DNA of 64,000 bases from Photorhabdus laumondii subsp. laumondii (GTDB lineage Bacteria > Pseudomonadota > Gammaproteobacteria > Enterobacterales > Enterobacteriaceae). The notes under the pieces were generated by a model, which saw nothing but the letters and a program-made list of their open reading frames with translations, was not told the DNA's origin and made no database searches. This document shows positions 9,112 through 17,126 of the stretch, in pieces; the stretch's first letter is position 1; the number at the start of each line of letters is the position of its first letter. The DNA is taken from positions 4,464,001 through 4,528,000 of the forward strand of contig NZ_CP024901.1 of NCBI RefSeq assembly GCF_003343245.1. The letters are read 5' to 3'. Made by a program: the position numbers and the translations under genes.

Positions 9112-10205
9112 AGCCAGTTTGTGTATTAGGCAATGGTCAGCTCGGCCGCATGTTACGTCAAGCTGGTGAGCCTTTAGGTATCACGGTTTATCCTGTTGGC
9201 CTCGATGCAGAACCCGAAGCGGTTCCTTATCAGAATAGCGTGATTACCGCTGAAATTGAGCGCTGGCCGGAAACGGCTCTTACTCAGGAACTTGCCCGCC
9301 ATAAGGCTTTCGCTAATCGAGATATCTTTCCCCGTCTGGCCGACCGTTTACCGCAAAAACAGTTAATGGATAGCCTTGGACTGGCAACGGCTCCGTGGCA
9401 ATTACTCTCTGATACCAACCAATGGCCGCAATTATTCTCTGAGCTCGGTAATTTCGTTATCGTTAAGCGCCGCATGGGTGGTTATGATGGCCGAGGGCAA
9501 TGGCGTATTCATCCCGGAGATGAAACAGAATTACCCGCCGATATTTATGGTGAATGTATTGCTGAACAAGCCATTCCTTTTTCTGGCGAAGTTTCACTGG
9601 TAGGTGCCCGCAATAAAAATGGCGATTGTGTGTTCTACCCCTTAGCACACAATTTGCATCAAGATGGCATTCTCCGTGCCAGTATTGTCTCTCCTCAAGA
9701 AAATTACCATTTACAGCATCACCATTTACAGCATCACCATTTACAACAACAGGCCGAGAGTATGTTGTCAGCGATTATGCACGAGTTGAAATATATCGGC
9801 GTGATGGCAATGGAATGTTTTATTGTCGGTGATAATTTATTGATTAATGAACTCGCACCACGCGTTCACAACAGCGGTCATTGGACTCAGAACGGCGCAT
9901 CTATCAGCCAGTTTGAATTACATCTGCGTGCTATTCTGGATTTGCCCATGCCTCGACCAGTAGTCACCGCGCCGTCAGTTATGATCAATTTGATTGGCAC
10001 AGATATTAATGCCCAATGGCTCAGTTTGCCCTTGGTACATTTACATTGGTATGAGAAAGAAGTTCGCCCCGCACGTAAAGTGGGTCACCTTAATCTTTCT
10101 CACTTTGATAAAAATGAATTAAAAAATACATTGCAGAAACTTATCCCCATGTTGCCACCCGAATATCAAAGTGGCCTTGAATGGGCGCAGGAAAAATTAA
10201 TTTAA
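9108..10205 (+). CDS. purK: N5-carboxyaminoimidazole ribonucleotide synthase
   Basis: An ATP-grasp enzyme making N5-CAIR from AIR, bicarbonate and ATP, feeding PurE. Motifs are [11 protein letters not shown] at the N-terminus, the ATP-grasp loop [13 protein letters not shown] and the metal-binding [14 protein letters not shown]. It has 365 residues against 355 in E. coli. The ten extra residues are accounted for by the HLQHH pentapeptide repeats encoded at 9706-9750. Confidence 0.96.
   Translation: MKPVCVLGNGQLGRMLRQAGEPLGITVYPVGLDAEPEAVPYQNSVITAEIERWPETALTQELARHKAFANRDIFPRLADRLPQKQLMDSLGLATAPWQLLSDTNQWPQLFSELGNFVIVKRRMGGYDGRGQWRIHPGDETELPADIYGECIAEQAIPFSGEVSLVGARNKNGDCVFYPLAHNLHQDGILRASIVSPQENYHLQHHHLQHHHLQQQAESMLSAIMHELKYIGVMAMECFIVGDNLLINELAPRVHNSGHWTQNGASISQFELHLRAILDLPMPRPVVTAPSVMINLIGTDINAQWLSLPLVHLHWYEKEVRPARKVGHLNLSHFDKNELKNTLQKLIPMLPPEYQSGLEWAQEKLI
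9706..9750 (+). repeat. In-frame 15-bp tandem repeat inside purK
   Basis: Three units of ACCATTTACAGCATC; the third is diverged at its end. They encode [15 protein letters not shown]. The unit is a multiple of three, so copy changes alter protein length and not frame. Confidence 0.9.
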
Positions 10206-10313
10206 CTAATTATCTAACACTAACATTGGTTATTTATCGATCTTGTTCTCTTGATTTGTGTCCGCAATAGTCTCACTGTTAAGGATACAAATTAAGAGAC
10301 AGCGAGGCACATA

Positions 10314-10391
10314 TGAATACAGCCATGTTAAAAGTTCGTATTTCTGAAGATATGGACACCGACTCTTTTTATTCTCTGCTATTCCTGTAGG
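10314..10391 (+). pseudogene. Possible RelB/DinJ-type antitoxin fragment
   Basis: A 25-codon frame beginning MNTAMLKVRISEDM, like the N-terminal strand of RelB/DinJ ribbon-helix-helix antitoxins, then ending at a stop after unrelated residues. The homology breaks where the decayed IS630-type transposase begins, so an insertion may have truncated the gene. The match is short; a spurious ORF is possible. Confidence 0.3.
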
Positions 10392-10393
10392 GA

Positions 10394-10801
10394 TATGAGT
10401 TTAAAAACGTTTTCACTTTCTCAAACAACTGCCACATATACTGACAGCCATGATTTCGTGTCACCGTTTCATGCAAGGATTACCACAGACGCCCAATTTT
10501 ATTCAGCCAGGGAGAATAAGCGTGTAAAAACAATAGGTTAAATTTAGGATGGCGGGCCAGTCAATCACTGACCAATCGGCTTTTATGGACATAAAAAACG
10601 GGATGTTTTTCTGAACACATTGACAACGTCTCAATTATTTTCGCCATTTTTTTCATGGTACTCGGGATCGGGTAATTTAAGCGTCGGAGCTGCCCTTCGC
10701 CACACGATCCCCATTTATGTCAGTAACGATAGAAAGTACTGATGGATAATTTTTTTCATCTGGCGTCGTTCATTGCGGGATATAGGCGCTATGATAGGCA
10801 T
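10394..10801 (-). pseudogene. IS630-family transposase remnant with internal deletions
   Basis: Read on the minus strand from 10801 the frame starts MPIIAPISRNERRQMKK, the usual start of this IS630 group. It then jumps to GIVWRRAAPTLKLPDPE and EKMAKIIETLS, then to EKHPVFY. After another gap comes HPKFNLLFLHAYSPWLNKI, then SLHETVTRNHG and MWQLFEKVKTFL. The pieces occur in the correct order but with two large internal deletions, in-frame stops and a frame change, so it is inactive. Inverted ends were not identified. Confidence 0.8.
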
Positions 10802-10834
10802 AATTCAGTCCGTTTAGTGGTTTGAGATTATTGA

Positions 10835-10965
10835 CAATTGATCAGATTGCAAAAATTGGACTGAGTTCCCTCCGAGTGATCTACTATTTTAAAAGTTATA
10901 ATGAACTCTGTTCGGATGCCAAAATCAATAATAAATGGTCACATCAGGCGTATGAACATTGAGGT
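10835..10965 (+). pseudogene. Decayed coding remnant, copy A (unknown gene)
   Basis: A frame reading IDQIAKIGLSSLRVIYYF without stops for about 40 codons. A diverged copy of the same segment occurs at 12717-12790, with stops inside. I do not recognise the family. The pair brackets the Rpn locus. Confidence 0.35.
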
Positions 10966-11063
10966 TTTGACGAAACAGAACAAGTCATTTTGTTTCCGCA
11001 AACAACTCACCTAATCACGTTCCCCATGCTCTTAAGGTGTCATTTCGCTCCCTTATAAATAAG

Positions 11064-11100
11064 AACAAAAATGCCGATTTTGAATATCGGCATTTTGCTG
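11064..11100 (-). terminator. Terminator of the partial Rpn copy (duplicated hairpin)
   Basis: AAAATGCCGAT...ATCGGCATTTT hairpin, downstream (minus strand) of the truncated Rpn copy. An identical hairpin follows the full-length gene at about 11412-11450, showing that gene end and terminator were duplicated together. Confidence 0.7.
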
Positions 11101-11117
11101 TAAAAGAGAAGATGAAT

Positions 11118-11447
11118 TTAATGCTTTAACATTTCAATTTTATCCCGGCTCAATCCGGTACTGGTGACAATAATGTCCAAACTCACGCCATGCCGTAATA
11201 AGGCACGAGCCGTTTCCACTTTACCTTCCTCTCGGCCTAGTTCAATGCCTTCTTCTCGACCTTGCTTGATACCTCGCTCAAGCCCTTTTTGTTCAAGCTG
11301 TTCTGCAATAGTCATCAACATCGTTTCATGCTCCGGAGATTGCTGTTTCAGTCTGACCGGTTTCAGCTTCGCCGGGCAAACGTAAAAGTCCCTTGTATAG
11401 CCATCATCCTGAATAAGAACAAAAATGCCGATTTTGAATATCGGCAT
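11118..11447 (-). CDS. Partial duplicate of the Rpn C-terminal region
   Basis: An open frame of 109 codons. Its last 70 or so residues (SPEHETMLMTIAEQ to LSRDKIEMLKH) copy the end of the full-length Rpn protein encoded next to it, with fewer GREE repeats. The first 35 residues are unrelated; their ATG lies inside the duplicated terminator. The internal ATG at 11321 keeps the same CCGGAG ribosome-binding site, 9 nt upstream, as the full gene, giving a 67-residue product. In E. coli such C-terminal short products inhibit the Rpn nuclease. It could be a stand-alone inhibitor or only a duplication scar. Confidence 0.55.
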   Translation of the reverse strand: MPIFKIGIFVLIQDDGYTRDFYVCPAKLKPVRLKQQSPEHETMLMTIAEQLEQKGLERGIKQGREEGIELGREEGKVETARALLRHGVSLDIIVTSTGLSRDKIEMLKH

Positions 11448-11450
11448 TTT
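11412..11450 (-). terminator. Terminator of the full-length Rpn gene
   Basis: AAAATGCCGAT/ATCGGCATTTT hairpin just after the minus-strand stop at 11472, identical to the hairpin at 11064-11100. Confidence 0.7.
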
Positions 11451-11471
11451 GCTGTAAAAGAGAAGATTAAT

Positions 11472-12434
11472 TTAATGCTTTAACGTTTCAATTTTATCCC
11501 GGCTCAGTCCGGTACTGGTAACAATAATGTCCAAACTCACGCCATGCTGTAATAAGGCGCGAGCCGTTTCCACTTTACCTTCTTCTCGGCCTTCTTCTCG
11601 GCCTTCTTCTCGGCCTTCTTCTCGGCCTTCTTCTCGACCTAGCTCAATACCTTGCTTGATACCTCGCTCAAGCCCTTTTTGTTCAAGCTGTTCTGCAATA
11701 GTCATCAGCATCGTTTCATGCTCCGGAGATTGTTCAATCAGTTGATGGACAAAGTGTGAGAGATCCAGCGTATGTCCATTCAGTAAAATATAGAGTAACA
11801 CCACATTGAGCTGCTCGGTTGTATTATACCCTGCATTCAAGAGTTCCACCAATTGGAGGAGCCATTCCTGCATATCCCGGCAGCGAATATGTTTTTGCAC
11901 CAGCTCCATCAGGGCTACCCCTTTATGCGTCAGGATCTCTTCATCGCTGAGCACACTGACGTCCACCAACGGAAACGCCTGACGGTATAAGCGAGCCGCC
12001 TGTTCGGGGAGCGTGAAACAATCCAGCCACCGGTTTGAGTAAGGATACGGCCGAATCTCACCATGATAAAACAGCAGAGGTGCCACCAACGGGAGTTCAG
12101 TATGGCCTTTTTTCAGGTGAGCCGCCATGGCTAACATGGCATAATACATCAGCCGCCAGGCCATTAACGGGTCAGGGGTGGACTGATGTTCAATCAGGCA
12201 ATAGATATAGCCCTGTCCCCGGGCCGTTTCGACCGAGTACAACACATCACTGTGCAGTTGACGTAAATGCTCATCCACAAAACTGCCGGGCTCCAGTTTC
12301 AATGTGGCTAAGTCACACAACGACTGGATTTCTTCGGGCAAATAAAGGGATAGAAACTCTCTGGCCGTTTCAGGCTGCGTTAAAAAATATTTAAATAATC
12401 CGTCATGGTGAGGCCGTTTTTCTTTCTTTGCCAC
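11472..12434 (-). CDS. Rpn-family (YhgA-like) recombination-promoting nuclease
   Basis: A 320-residue member of the PD-(D/E)xK Rpn family, annotated in E. coli as a putative transposase and shown to be a DNA endonuclease active in phage defence. Visible features: HDGLFKYFL with Asp11 and the catalytic core Asp63 (HSDVLYSV) ... Glu82-x-Gln84 (CLIEHQ). A helical C-terminal region carries five GREE repeats (residues 266-285) and ends in TSTGLSRDKIETLKH. An internal ATG (11711, residue 242) has CCGGAG 9 nt upstream and could yield a 79-residue inhibitory short form. A partial copy of its 3' end follows. Confidence 0.9.
   Translation of the reverse strand: MAKKEKRPHHDGLFKYFLTQPETAREFLSLYLPEEIQSLCDLATLKLEPGSFVDEHLRQLHSDVLYSVETARGQGYIYCLIEHQSTPDPLMAWRLMYYAMLAMAAHLKKGHTELPLVAPLLFYHGEIRPYPYSNRWLDCFTLPEQAARLYRQAFPLVDVSVLSDEEILTHKGVALMELVQKHIRCRDMQEWLLQLVELLNAGYNTTEQLNVVLLYILLNGHTLDLSHFVHQLIEQSPEHETMLMTIAEQLEQKGLERGIKQGIELGREEGREEGREEGREEGREEGKVETARALLQHGVSLDIIVTSTGLSRDKIETLKH
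11580..11639 (-). repeat. Five 12-bp units encoding GREE in the Rpn gene
   Basis: Tandem TCTTCTCGGCCT units on the plus strand, the last one diverged by one base. They encode (GREE)5 on the minus strand. The partial copy downstream has only scattered GREE units, so copy number differs between the two. Confidence 0.9.
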
Positions 12435-13069
12435 AATCTGTTTCTCTGTCTTATTAGTTAGTCATTACCATTTATAGTATTTCTACCAAGCTACAAAAAA
12501 CATCTTCCCATATTTTCTCAGGCAAATCTTTACCGAATGCATTAATAGAAGAGCCTAAAGAATCAAATATCAGAAAAGAAAAAAAGAGAAAACATTATAT
12601 TTACAACAATTACTTTATGAAAACCATTCATTTAAATCAGTTTTTAACTTGCATTCGCATAATGATAATCCCTTTATCAAAATATTGATTATTTATATTT
12701 CCGTTAATCTTGGATGTTCAGATCGCAAAAATTTAACTGAGTTACCTTCAGATAATCTATTATTTTTAAATGCTATTGAGATGGTACGAGACTTCTTACA
12801 ATCAATCTGAAGATTTCTACGACTTTGGTTATCATCAAAAACTCAGATAGTATCTAAGGTACTTTAATTCACTATTTCAAACAAAACTCAAGTTAACTAT
12901 TTATTATGGAATATATGACAAACGGACATTAAAATAATCAAATGTTTGTTATTTAATTGCCTGGAATTAATTGTAGAAGCGGAAGTAAAGTGACTTACCG
13001 CTTCACATTTCAACTCATCCTAACTTATCCTAACTTATCTATATTACTTCAATTATCATATTGATCTAT
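12435..13069. other. AT-rich region with decayed remnant, copy B
   Basis: No intact gene. Bases 12717-12790 resemble 10842-10900 and in one frame read VQIAKI-stop-LSYLQIIYYF-stop, a decayed paralogue of copy A. The rest is AT-rich and unrecognised, with short direct repeats of TCCTAACTTA at 13018-13040. Confidence 0.45.
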
Positions 13070-13196
13070 TATACCCGTTATCTTTCAAATTGCCTCTTTG
13101 TTGGCTGCGCTCACTCACCCCGGTCACATAGTTACCTATGCTCCCGGGGATTCACTCCCTTGCCGTCGCGATGCATCTTGAAATCCATAGGGTATA
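13070..13196 (+). repeat. ERIC element, full length, overlapping a gene end
   Basis: 127 bp from TATACCCGTTA to GGGTATA. Its right end encodes (minus strand) the last 20 residues and the stop codon of the riboflavin-synthase paralogue. Confidence 0.95.
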
Positions 13197-13801
13197 GCAT
13201 TCATCGATCTGGATATCGTATCTACAATCGTTCTGGTTGTTTGATCTATTTCATAATTAAGTAAATCATTAACTTTAATATTACCAAGATTAGTCGCCCT
13301 TAAAGTTTCTGGAATTAAATTCAACTCTATGGTTTTCTCTTCTTCATTTATACCATTTATTGTTAAACTACAGCCATGCAGCCCAATAAATCCTTTATGG
13401 AAAAAGTATTTTATATTATCGCCAGGGATATTAATCACTAATCGATAAGTTTCACCTGTTTTAATAAAATCAACAACTTCTGCTGCGCCTTCAATATGTC
13501 CATATAAACTATGACCACCATTCTCTTTATTCATTTGATGTGATCTTTCAATATTAACTTCATCCCCCACATTTAAAAACTTTAACGTGGTCACATCAGC
13601 CGTAAAATCTGATATATCAAACCAGACGATATCGTTTTTAAATTGGGTGACAGTCAAGCACGTACCATTAATCGCAACACTAGCCCCCACAGAAACATCA
13701 TCAAAAAAATGGTTATTATTACTGACGGTCAATGTACTAAATCCCTCTTTTTTCTCAAGAGATAATACCTTTTCTTTTCCTTGCACAATTCCAGTATACA
13801 T
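13136..13801 (-). CDS. Riboflavin synthase alpha-chain paralogue (RibE/lumazine-protein family)
   Basis: Two lumazine-binding repeats. The ATG at 13801 (MYTGIVQGKEK) has AGAGG 6 nt upstream and is preferred over a GTG two codons earlier. Conserved are NGTCLTVT (nucleophilic Cys region), GGHSLYGHIEG and LIPETLRATNLG in the second repeat. The matching ETLRxTNLG element of the first repeat is replaced by DFTADVTTLKF, so one lumazine site may be altered. The protein could be a second riboflavin synthase or a lumazine/flavin-binding antenna protein as in luminous bacteria. Residues from about 202 on (IPYGFQDASRRQGSESPGA) come from the ERIC element. Confidence 0.8.
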   Translation of the reverse strand: MYTGIVQGKEKVLSLEKKEGFSTLTVSNNNHFFDDVSVGASVAINGTCLTVTQFKNDIVWFDISDFTADVTTLKFLNVGDEVNIERSHQMNKENGGHSLYGHIEGAAEVVDFIKTGETYRLVINIPGDNIKYFFHKGFIGLHGCSLTINGINEEEKTIELNLIPETLRATNLGNIKVNDLLNYEIDQTTRTIVDTISRSMNAIPYGFQDASRRQGSESPGA

Positions 13802-14821
13802 AATCACCCTCTTTTATTTATATTAAGTAGAAATGCCCTTGTTACATTAATAAAGTTTTATTAGCTCTATTAACCACATTTTCCTACCCCATATTTACAA
13901 AATATCTTTTATACCCGTTATCTTTCAAGTTGCCTCTTTGTTGGCTGCACTCTCTCACCCCGGTCACATCGTTATCTATGCTCCCGAGGATTCGCTCCCT
14001 TGCCGTCGCAATCCATCTTGAAATCCATTGGGTATATATACTTAATTTAAATCAAAATTTTAATAACACATTTATAAAGCTAAAAAACCACTTTACCCTA
14101 TAATTTTTAATTATATCAAGCTTTTTGTGAAATGGATGATTTTTTACTATTAAATTGACAATTATCAAACATGAACAAAAATAGAGTCAAAGATTATTTT
14201 TCTAACTTATGGAAACACTTTACTTTGAATATTTATTATTTAATTAAAAACATATAACAATAAAATTGTCAGACAAAAAATTATAATTTACAACATTTAA
14301 CTCATAATCTCTTTTTTATTATAAATAAATCAAACGAATTATCATTTTAAACATTTATTATATTTTTATTCCATGAAAGATAATTACTCAAAATAAATAT
14401 TAAAAAAGATATTTTATCTCTATATTTTAAAAACAAAGCAATAATTATTTAAAGTCGAAAATGGTTTTGATTATACCAAAACAGGCACCCATTTATTATT
14501 GTTATTTATCATGGTTATTCCTCATTAAAAATCAGAATTAATTAAGAAAAATAAATTATATATTTAAGTTAACTAAAATATAATTACACAAATATTTTCA
14601 TAAAACCATTAATTAACAATGTTTTCCCAATAACCAAAACAAAGTTGAATAAACAACCTATCGTTAATTAAATAATCAACATATTACTAACACCGAAAAA
14701 TCACCAAGGTTAAAATAATTTTATCTTTCTACTCCCTCCACCTTTCATCAATAAAATCAAATATCCCTTTGACAAAACCGTCTTATTAGATCAATGTTAG
14801 CAACCACCAGCCCGATACCGT
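13802..14821. other. Long AT-rich spacer
   Basis: Contains the ERIC at 13910-14036 and otherwise no gene. It is very AT-rich with many short A/T runs, a typical candidate for H-NS binding (inference). A TTGACA hexamer at 14769-14774 may be part of the promoter for the following porin gene. Confidence 0.5.
13910..14036 (+). repeat. ERIC element, full length
   Basis: 127 bp, with TATACCCGTTA at the left and TTGGGTATA at the right and a CTCCCGAGGATTC core. Same orientation as the element at 13070, so the riboflavin-synthase paralogue sits between two direct ERIC copies. Confidence 0.95.
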
Positions 14822-15736
14822 ATGAGAAAGGGAACCTTCGTGTTACTTGCCACAAAAATCCATAATACGAAAAACTACCCCCGGCTTTTTTTCACCTTAA
14901 AGCCCTCTTTCCCATTTTCCTGTACCGCTTATCTGGCAATGACTTGGCGTTGGATCGGCACCCGATTAAAGAAAAGCGGATTACCTGCAATGCTATTAAT
15001 GCTATTATTGCTGTCGGCAATCAATCAAGCTCAAGCCGGTCATTTTGTTAATTTTCAATCGATTGATACCAGCCTTTATATGCAATTTGAAAATCGGGTC
15101 GATCCCAGAAAAACCATTTCACCGATTTTAGAGGCTTTCGGCGACTACAGTATCGGCGATATGTACGTCTATAGTATTTGGCAAAATTCGCTGCAAAGTG
15201 ATTACCAAGGTGACAAAAGCACCTACTATTATAAATTTGTCCCTAGAGTGAGCTTGAGTAAAGTCACTGGTAATGACATCTCTTTTGGGCCGGTAAAAGA
15301 TATTCTGTTCGCTCAATGGGTTGCCAAAACTAAAGGTATAGATTACGACTATTTCCCCGGTATCAGTATCGACTGGCAAGCTAGTTGGATTAGCTGGTTA
15401 CGTACAATTTTTTATTTTGAGAATAATGCCAAAGGAAGCTGGAATGATCAGCGAATCCATATCGACTACGGAATTCCCTTCAATAACCGTTTAGGTGATT
15501 TCCGTGTTGTCGGTACTTTTGATTATACCTTAGGTTTGCATGGGCAACCTGAAACTATCGATTTCAAACCAGAATTGCACTATGATTTAGGAAAACGCCT
15601 TGGCAATCAACCCGGTCATTTATGGACTGGCATTGTCCTGAACCCAATAAAAAATAAATACAAAATAAGAGATACCCCTTATTATCGAACGGATCAATTT
15701 AGTTATGGGGTCTTTATTCGATATAGTTTTTTCTGA
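14822..15736 (+). CDS. Tsx/OmpK-family nucleoside-type outer-membrane channel
   Basis: After a signal peptide (WRWIGTRLKKSGLPAMLLML with cleavage after AQA, near residue 72 of this frame), the mature part shows alternating beta strands. It ends in the outer-membrane motif IRYSFF. FVNFQSIDTSLYMQF, GDMYVY and the final strand FSYGVFIRYSFF fit the Tsx/OmpK family of 12-stranded nucleoside channels. The start is uncertain: ATG 14822 has no ribosome site, GTG 14840 has AAGGGA, and ATG 14939 gives the cleanest signal peptide. It heads a putative three-gene group with the MFS carrier and RutA-like oxygenase. Confidence 0.8.
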   Translation: MRKGTFVLLATKIHNTKNYPRLFFTLKPSFPFSCTAYLAMTWRWIGTRLKKSGLPAMLLMLLLLSAINQAQAGHFVNFQSIDTSLYMQFENRVDPRKTISPILEAFGDYSIGDMYVYSIWQNSLQSDYQGDKSTYYYKFVPRVSLSKVTGNDISFGPVKDILFAQWVAKTKGIDYDYFPGISIDWQASWISWLRTIFYFENNAKGSWNDQRIHIDYGIPFNNRLGDFRVVGTFDYTLGLHGQPETIDFKPELHYDLGKRLGNQPGHLWTGIVLNPIKNKYKIRDTPYYRTDQFSYGVFIRYSFF

Positions 15737-15791
15737 TATCGGAATAAAATATCAGAAATTTTCTGATGGCCTTTATCCTGATGGAGTCAAA

Positions 15792-17066
15792 ATGCCCACT
15801 CAACATGACCAGTTCGGACGTACTTATCAGTGGCTCCTACTGATACTTTTGGGTTTAGTTTATTTTCTGGTCACCGCAACCACATTTACTTCGCTAGGTG
15901 TTGTATTACCTAGCATGATCAAGGAATTACACTGGAGTTGGACGGATGCCGGTTTGGGGTTCACTTTACTGGGCTTGTCATGTGGGCTGTCCAGTTACCT
16001 TCCAGCGATGTTTATTCGTCGTACCGGCGTCCGCGCTACCTTAATTATCGGTACGCTTACCTTTATCACCAGTTTTTATATCCTCTATAACACCCACAGT
16101 ATCGCGGCCTATTTTACCGGTACCACCCTACTAGGGATCGGCTTTAGTCTTATGGCAACGGTTCCCGGCACTTATGTCATTAGCCGACTTTTTAAAAAGC
16201 AGTCGTTGGCTTTTGGTATCTATTTCACTATCGGGGGATTAGGAGGCGTGGTCGGTCCGTGGATCTATTTCCTGGCAACCGTATTTTGGGAAAACTGGCG
16301 TATGCACTGGGCAATTTCCGGGATATCACTCACCCTGATTAGTCTATTAACCATTTTATTTATGCGCGAAGGTAAAAAGGAAAACGCCCACGCTGAAAGA
16401 ATTAGCAAAAATCAACAAGACCAGCTCCCCACCAGTATCTATCGCACCAAGGAAATATGGAATGTCCGACAGGCACTGCACACTTGGCAATTTTATGCCA
16501 TTGCCGCCGCTTATACCTCTTTTTTACTGTGTGGGATAACCGTTAATAGCTTCGCTGTCGCCCATATTACTGAAAACGGGTTCAGTGAGTCTGTTGCCGC
16601 CTCCTCGCTCAGTATCTTGGCTTTTATCAATGCATTCTCACGATTTGCAGGAGGCGCTGTTGGTGAATGGCTCGATCCCAAAAAATTGCTTATCGGTAGT
16701 CTGTCGATAATTATCTGCGGCCTTATCGCACTCAGTGCCACCACTTCATGGACATTTTTAATCCTGTTCACGTTGTGTATTGGCATCGGTTATGGCATGA
16801 CTTTTCTGGCATCCAGTATTTTACTGTTCAATTATTTTGGGCGCACGCCTTATCTGGAACTGTTCTCAGTGATGAATCTGATCTCTACTACCGCCTGTAT
16901 CGCCCCTTTTCTGGTGGGAGCAATTAAAGATTATTCAGGTAGTTTTACACCGGCATTTCTCATTATCGCCATACCGGTGCTAACTATTCTGATTATCACA
17001 TTCATAATGCAACCACCGTTACAAATCGTGAAGAAATGTTCTGATAACAGCACATTACTTAACTGA
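15792..17066 (+). CDS. MFS transporter
   Basis: A 12-helix major facilitator of 424 residues. The ATG at 15792 has GGAG 7 nt upstream and is chosen over an open extension that begins inside the porin gene. The loop between helices 2 and 3 carries RRTGVRA. Helix 4 has GIGFSLMATVPGTYVISRLF, close to the oxalate/monocarboxylate (OFA-like) branch. Located between a Tsx-like channel and a RutA-like oxygenase, it probably carries their shared substrate across the inner membrane. The substrate itself is not determined. Confidence 0.85.
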   Translation: MPTQHDQFGRTYQWLLLILLGLVYFLVTATTFTSLGVVLPSMIKELHWSWTDAGLGFTLLGLSCGLSSYLPAMFIRRTGVRATLIIGTLTFITSFYILYNTHSIAAYFTGTTLLGIGFSLMATVPGTYVISRLFKKQSLAFGIYFTIGGLGGVVGPWIYFLATVFWENWRMHWAISGISLTLISLLTILFMREGKKENAHAERISKNQQDQLPTSIYRTKEIWNVRQALHTWQFYAIAAAYTSFLLCGITVNSFAVAHITENGFSESVAASSLSILAFINAFSRFAGGAVGEWLDPKKLLIGSLSIIICGLIALSATTSWTFLILFTLCIGIGYGMTFLASSILLFNYFGRTPYLELFSVMNLISTTACIAPFLVGAIKDYSGSFTPAFLIIAIPVLTILIITFIMQPPLQIVKKCSDNSTLLN

Positions 17067-17126
17067 ATTTAGAAATAAAATGAACCTATAAGATATTCCT
17101 TACCACAGACAAACAAGGAATTCATC

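Noticed and set aside
11164..11745. Plus-strand frames opposite the Rpn genes (Ser/Arg/Pro-rich)
   Set aside because: Antisense of the GREE repeats; no start signals.
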